The notes below the pieces were generated by a model that had not been told where the DNA came from, made no database searches, and saw only the letters and a program-made list of their open reading frames with translations. Shown here in pieces: positions 63,973 to 64,000 of a stretch of 64,000 nt of DNA. Source of the stretch: R-RK-3 sp963834945 (GTDB lineage Bacteria > Pseudomonadota > Alphaproteobacteria > Rhizobiales > Rhodomicrobiaceae); contig CAWIDT010000009.1 in NCBI GenBank assembly GCA_963834945.1, positions 434,001-498,000 of the forward strand, given 5' to 3'. The translations under genes were made by a program, and so were the position numbers. The stretch's first letter is position 1. Each line of letters opens with the position of its first letter.

Positions 63973-64000
63973 TTTGCACCTCCTCATTGATAAATCCGTC

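Overview
The window is GC-rich, densely coded bacterial DNA. Gene content and order point to an alphaproteobacterium, probably of the Hyphomicrobiales (Rhizobiales). The signs are an ssb-gyrA-LysE-coaD-cyclophilin-cyclophilin-queA-tgt run, a dnaK-dnaJ-reductase-pyrF run, a GTTC-N7-GTTC type SOS box at ssb, a CTTG-N18-CCTATAT heat-shock type promoter at dnaK, and an interspersed family of TAGAGC...CTCTA intergenic palindromes. The genus cannot be told from the sequence alone. No rRNA, tRNA or CRISPR array was seen.

Layout. 0-1.3 kb: a multi-PAS sensor protein cut by the left edge. 2.0-7.6 kb: a carbohydrate uptake operon (LacI-type regulator, substrate-binding protein, two permeases and a MetE-core methyltransferase-like protein). 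7.6-9.0 kb: repeats holding a complete IS481-family element. 9.0-15.0 kb: patatin, CHCC zinc-finger protein, flavin monooxygenase, lipoprotein, EamA transporter and a TAXI-type TRAP receptor. 15.2-27.6 kb: housekeeping genes (thrS, ssb, gyrA, a damaged coaD, two cyclophilins, queA, tgt) with two small secreted proteins. 27.7-34.3 kb: a large Pro/Ala-rich membrane-anchored protein, a Spy/LTXXQ-like protein, an IS66-family element with perfect 8-bp target duplication, and a Crp/Fnr regulator. 34.3-35.5 kb: a PQQ-type sugar dehydrogenase. 35.6-47.3 kb: a five-gene leftward operon of circularly permuted ATP-grasp, alpha-E and transglutaminase-like proteins, flanked by two alpha/beta hydrolases. 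47.4-55.8 kb: an SDR, a YbjQ-like protein, a large damaged secreted protein, rnhB, a radical SAM protein, two small glycosyltransferases split by an asparaginase, and an AlkB-like dioxygenase. 56.0-60.8 kb: dnaK, dnaJ, FMN reductase, pyrF. 61.0-64 kb: mepA, a metallophosphoesterase and a frameshifted YwgA/SocA-like protein.

The best candidate for under-described biology is the ATP-grasp/alpha-E/transglutaminase operon (36.5-46.1 kb). It has two full ligase sets, one split and one fused, with two papain-like transglutaminase/protease partners. Family knowledge suggests peptide or amide bond formation and trimming, but the product is unknown.

Two window-wide patterns matter to any reader. First, interspersed repeats begin with TAGAGC, and that TAG is the stop codon of several upstream genes; the IS481 transposase likewise takes its stop codon from its TCTAGA target duplication. 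Second, at least fifteen single-base frameshifts hit nine genes, including dnaK, coaD and rnhB. Most look like one-base insertions, so sequencing or assembly error is more likely than wholesale gene decay.
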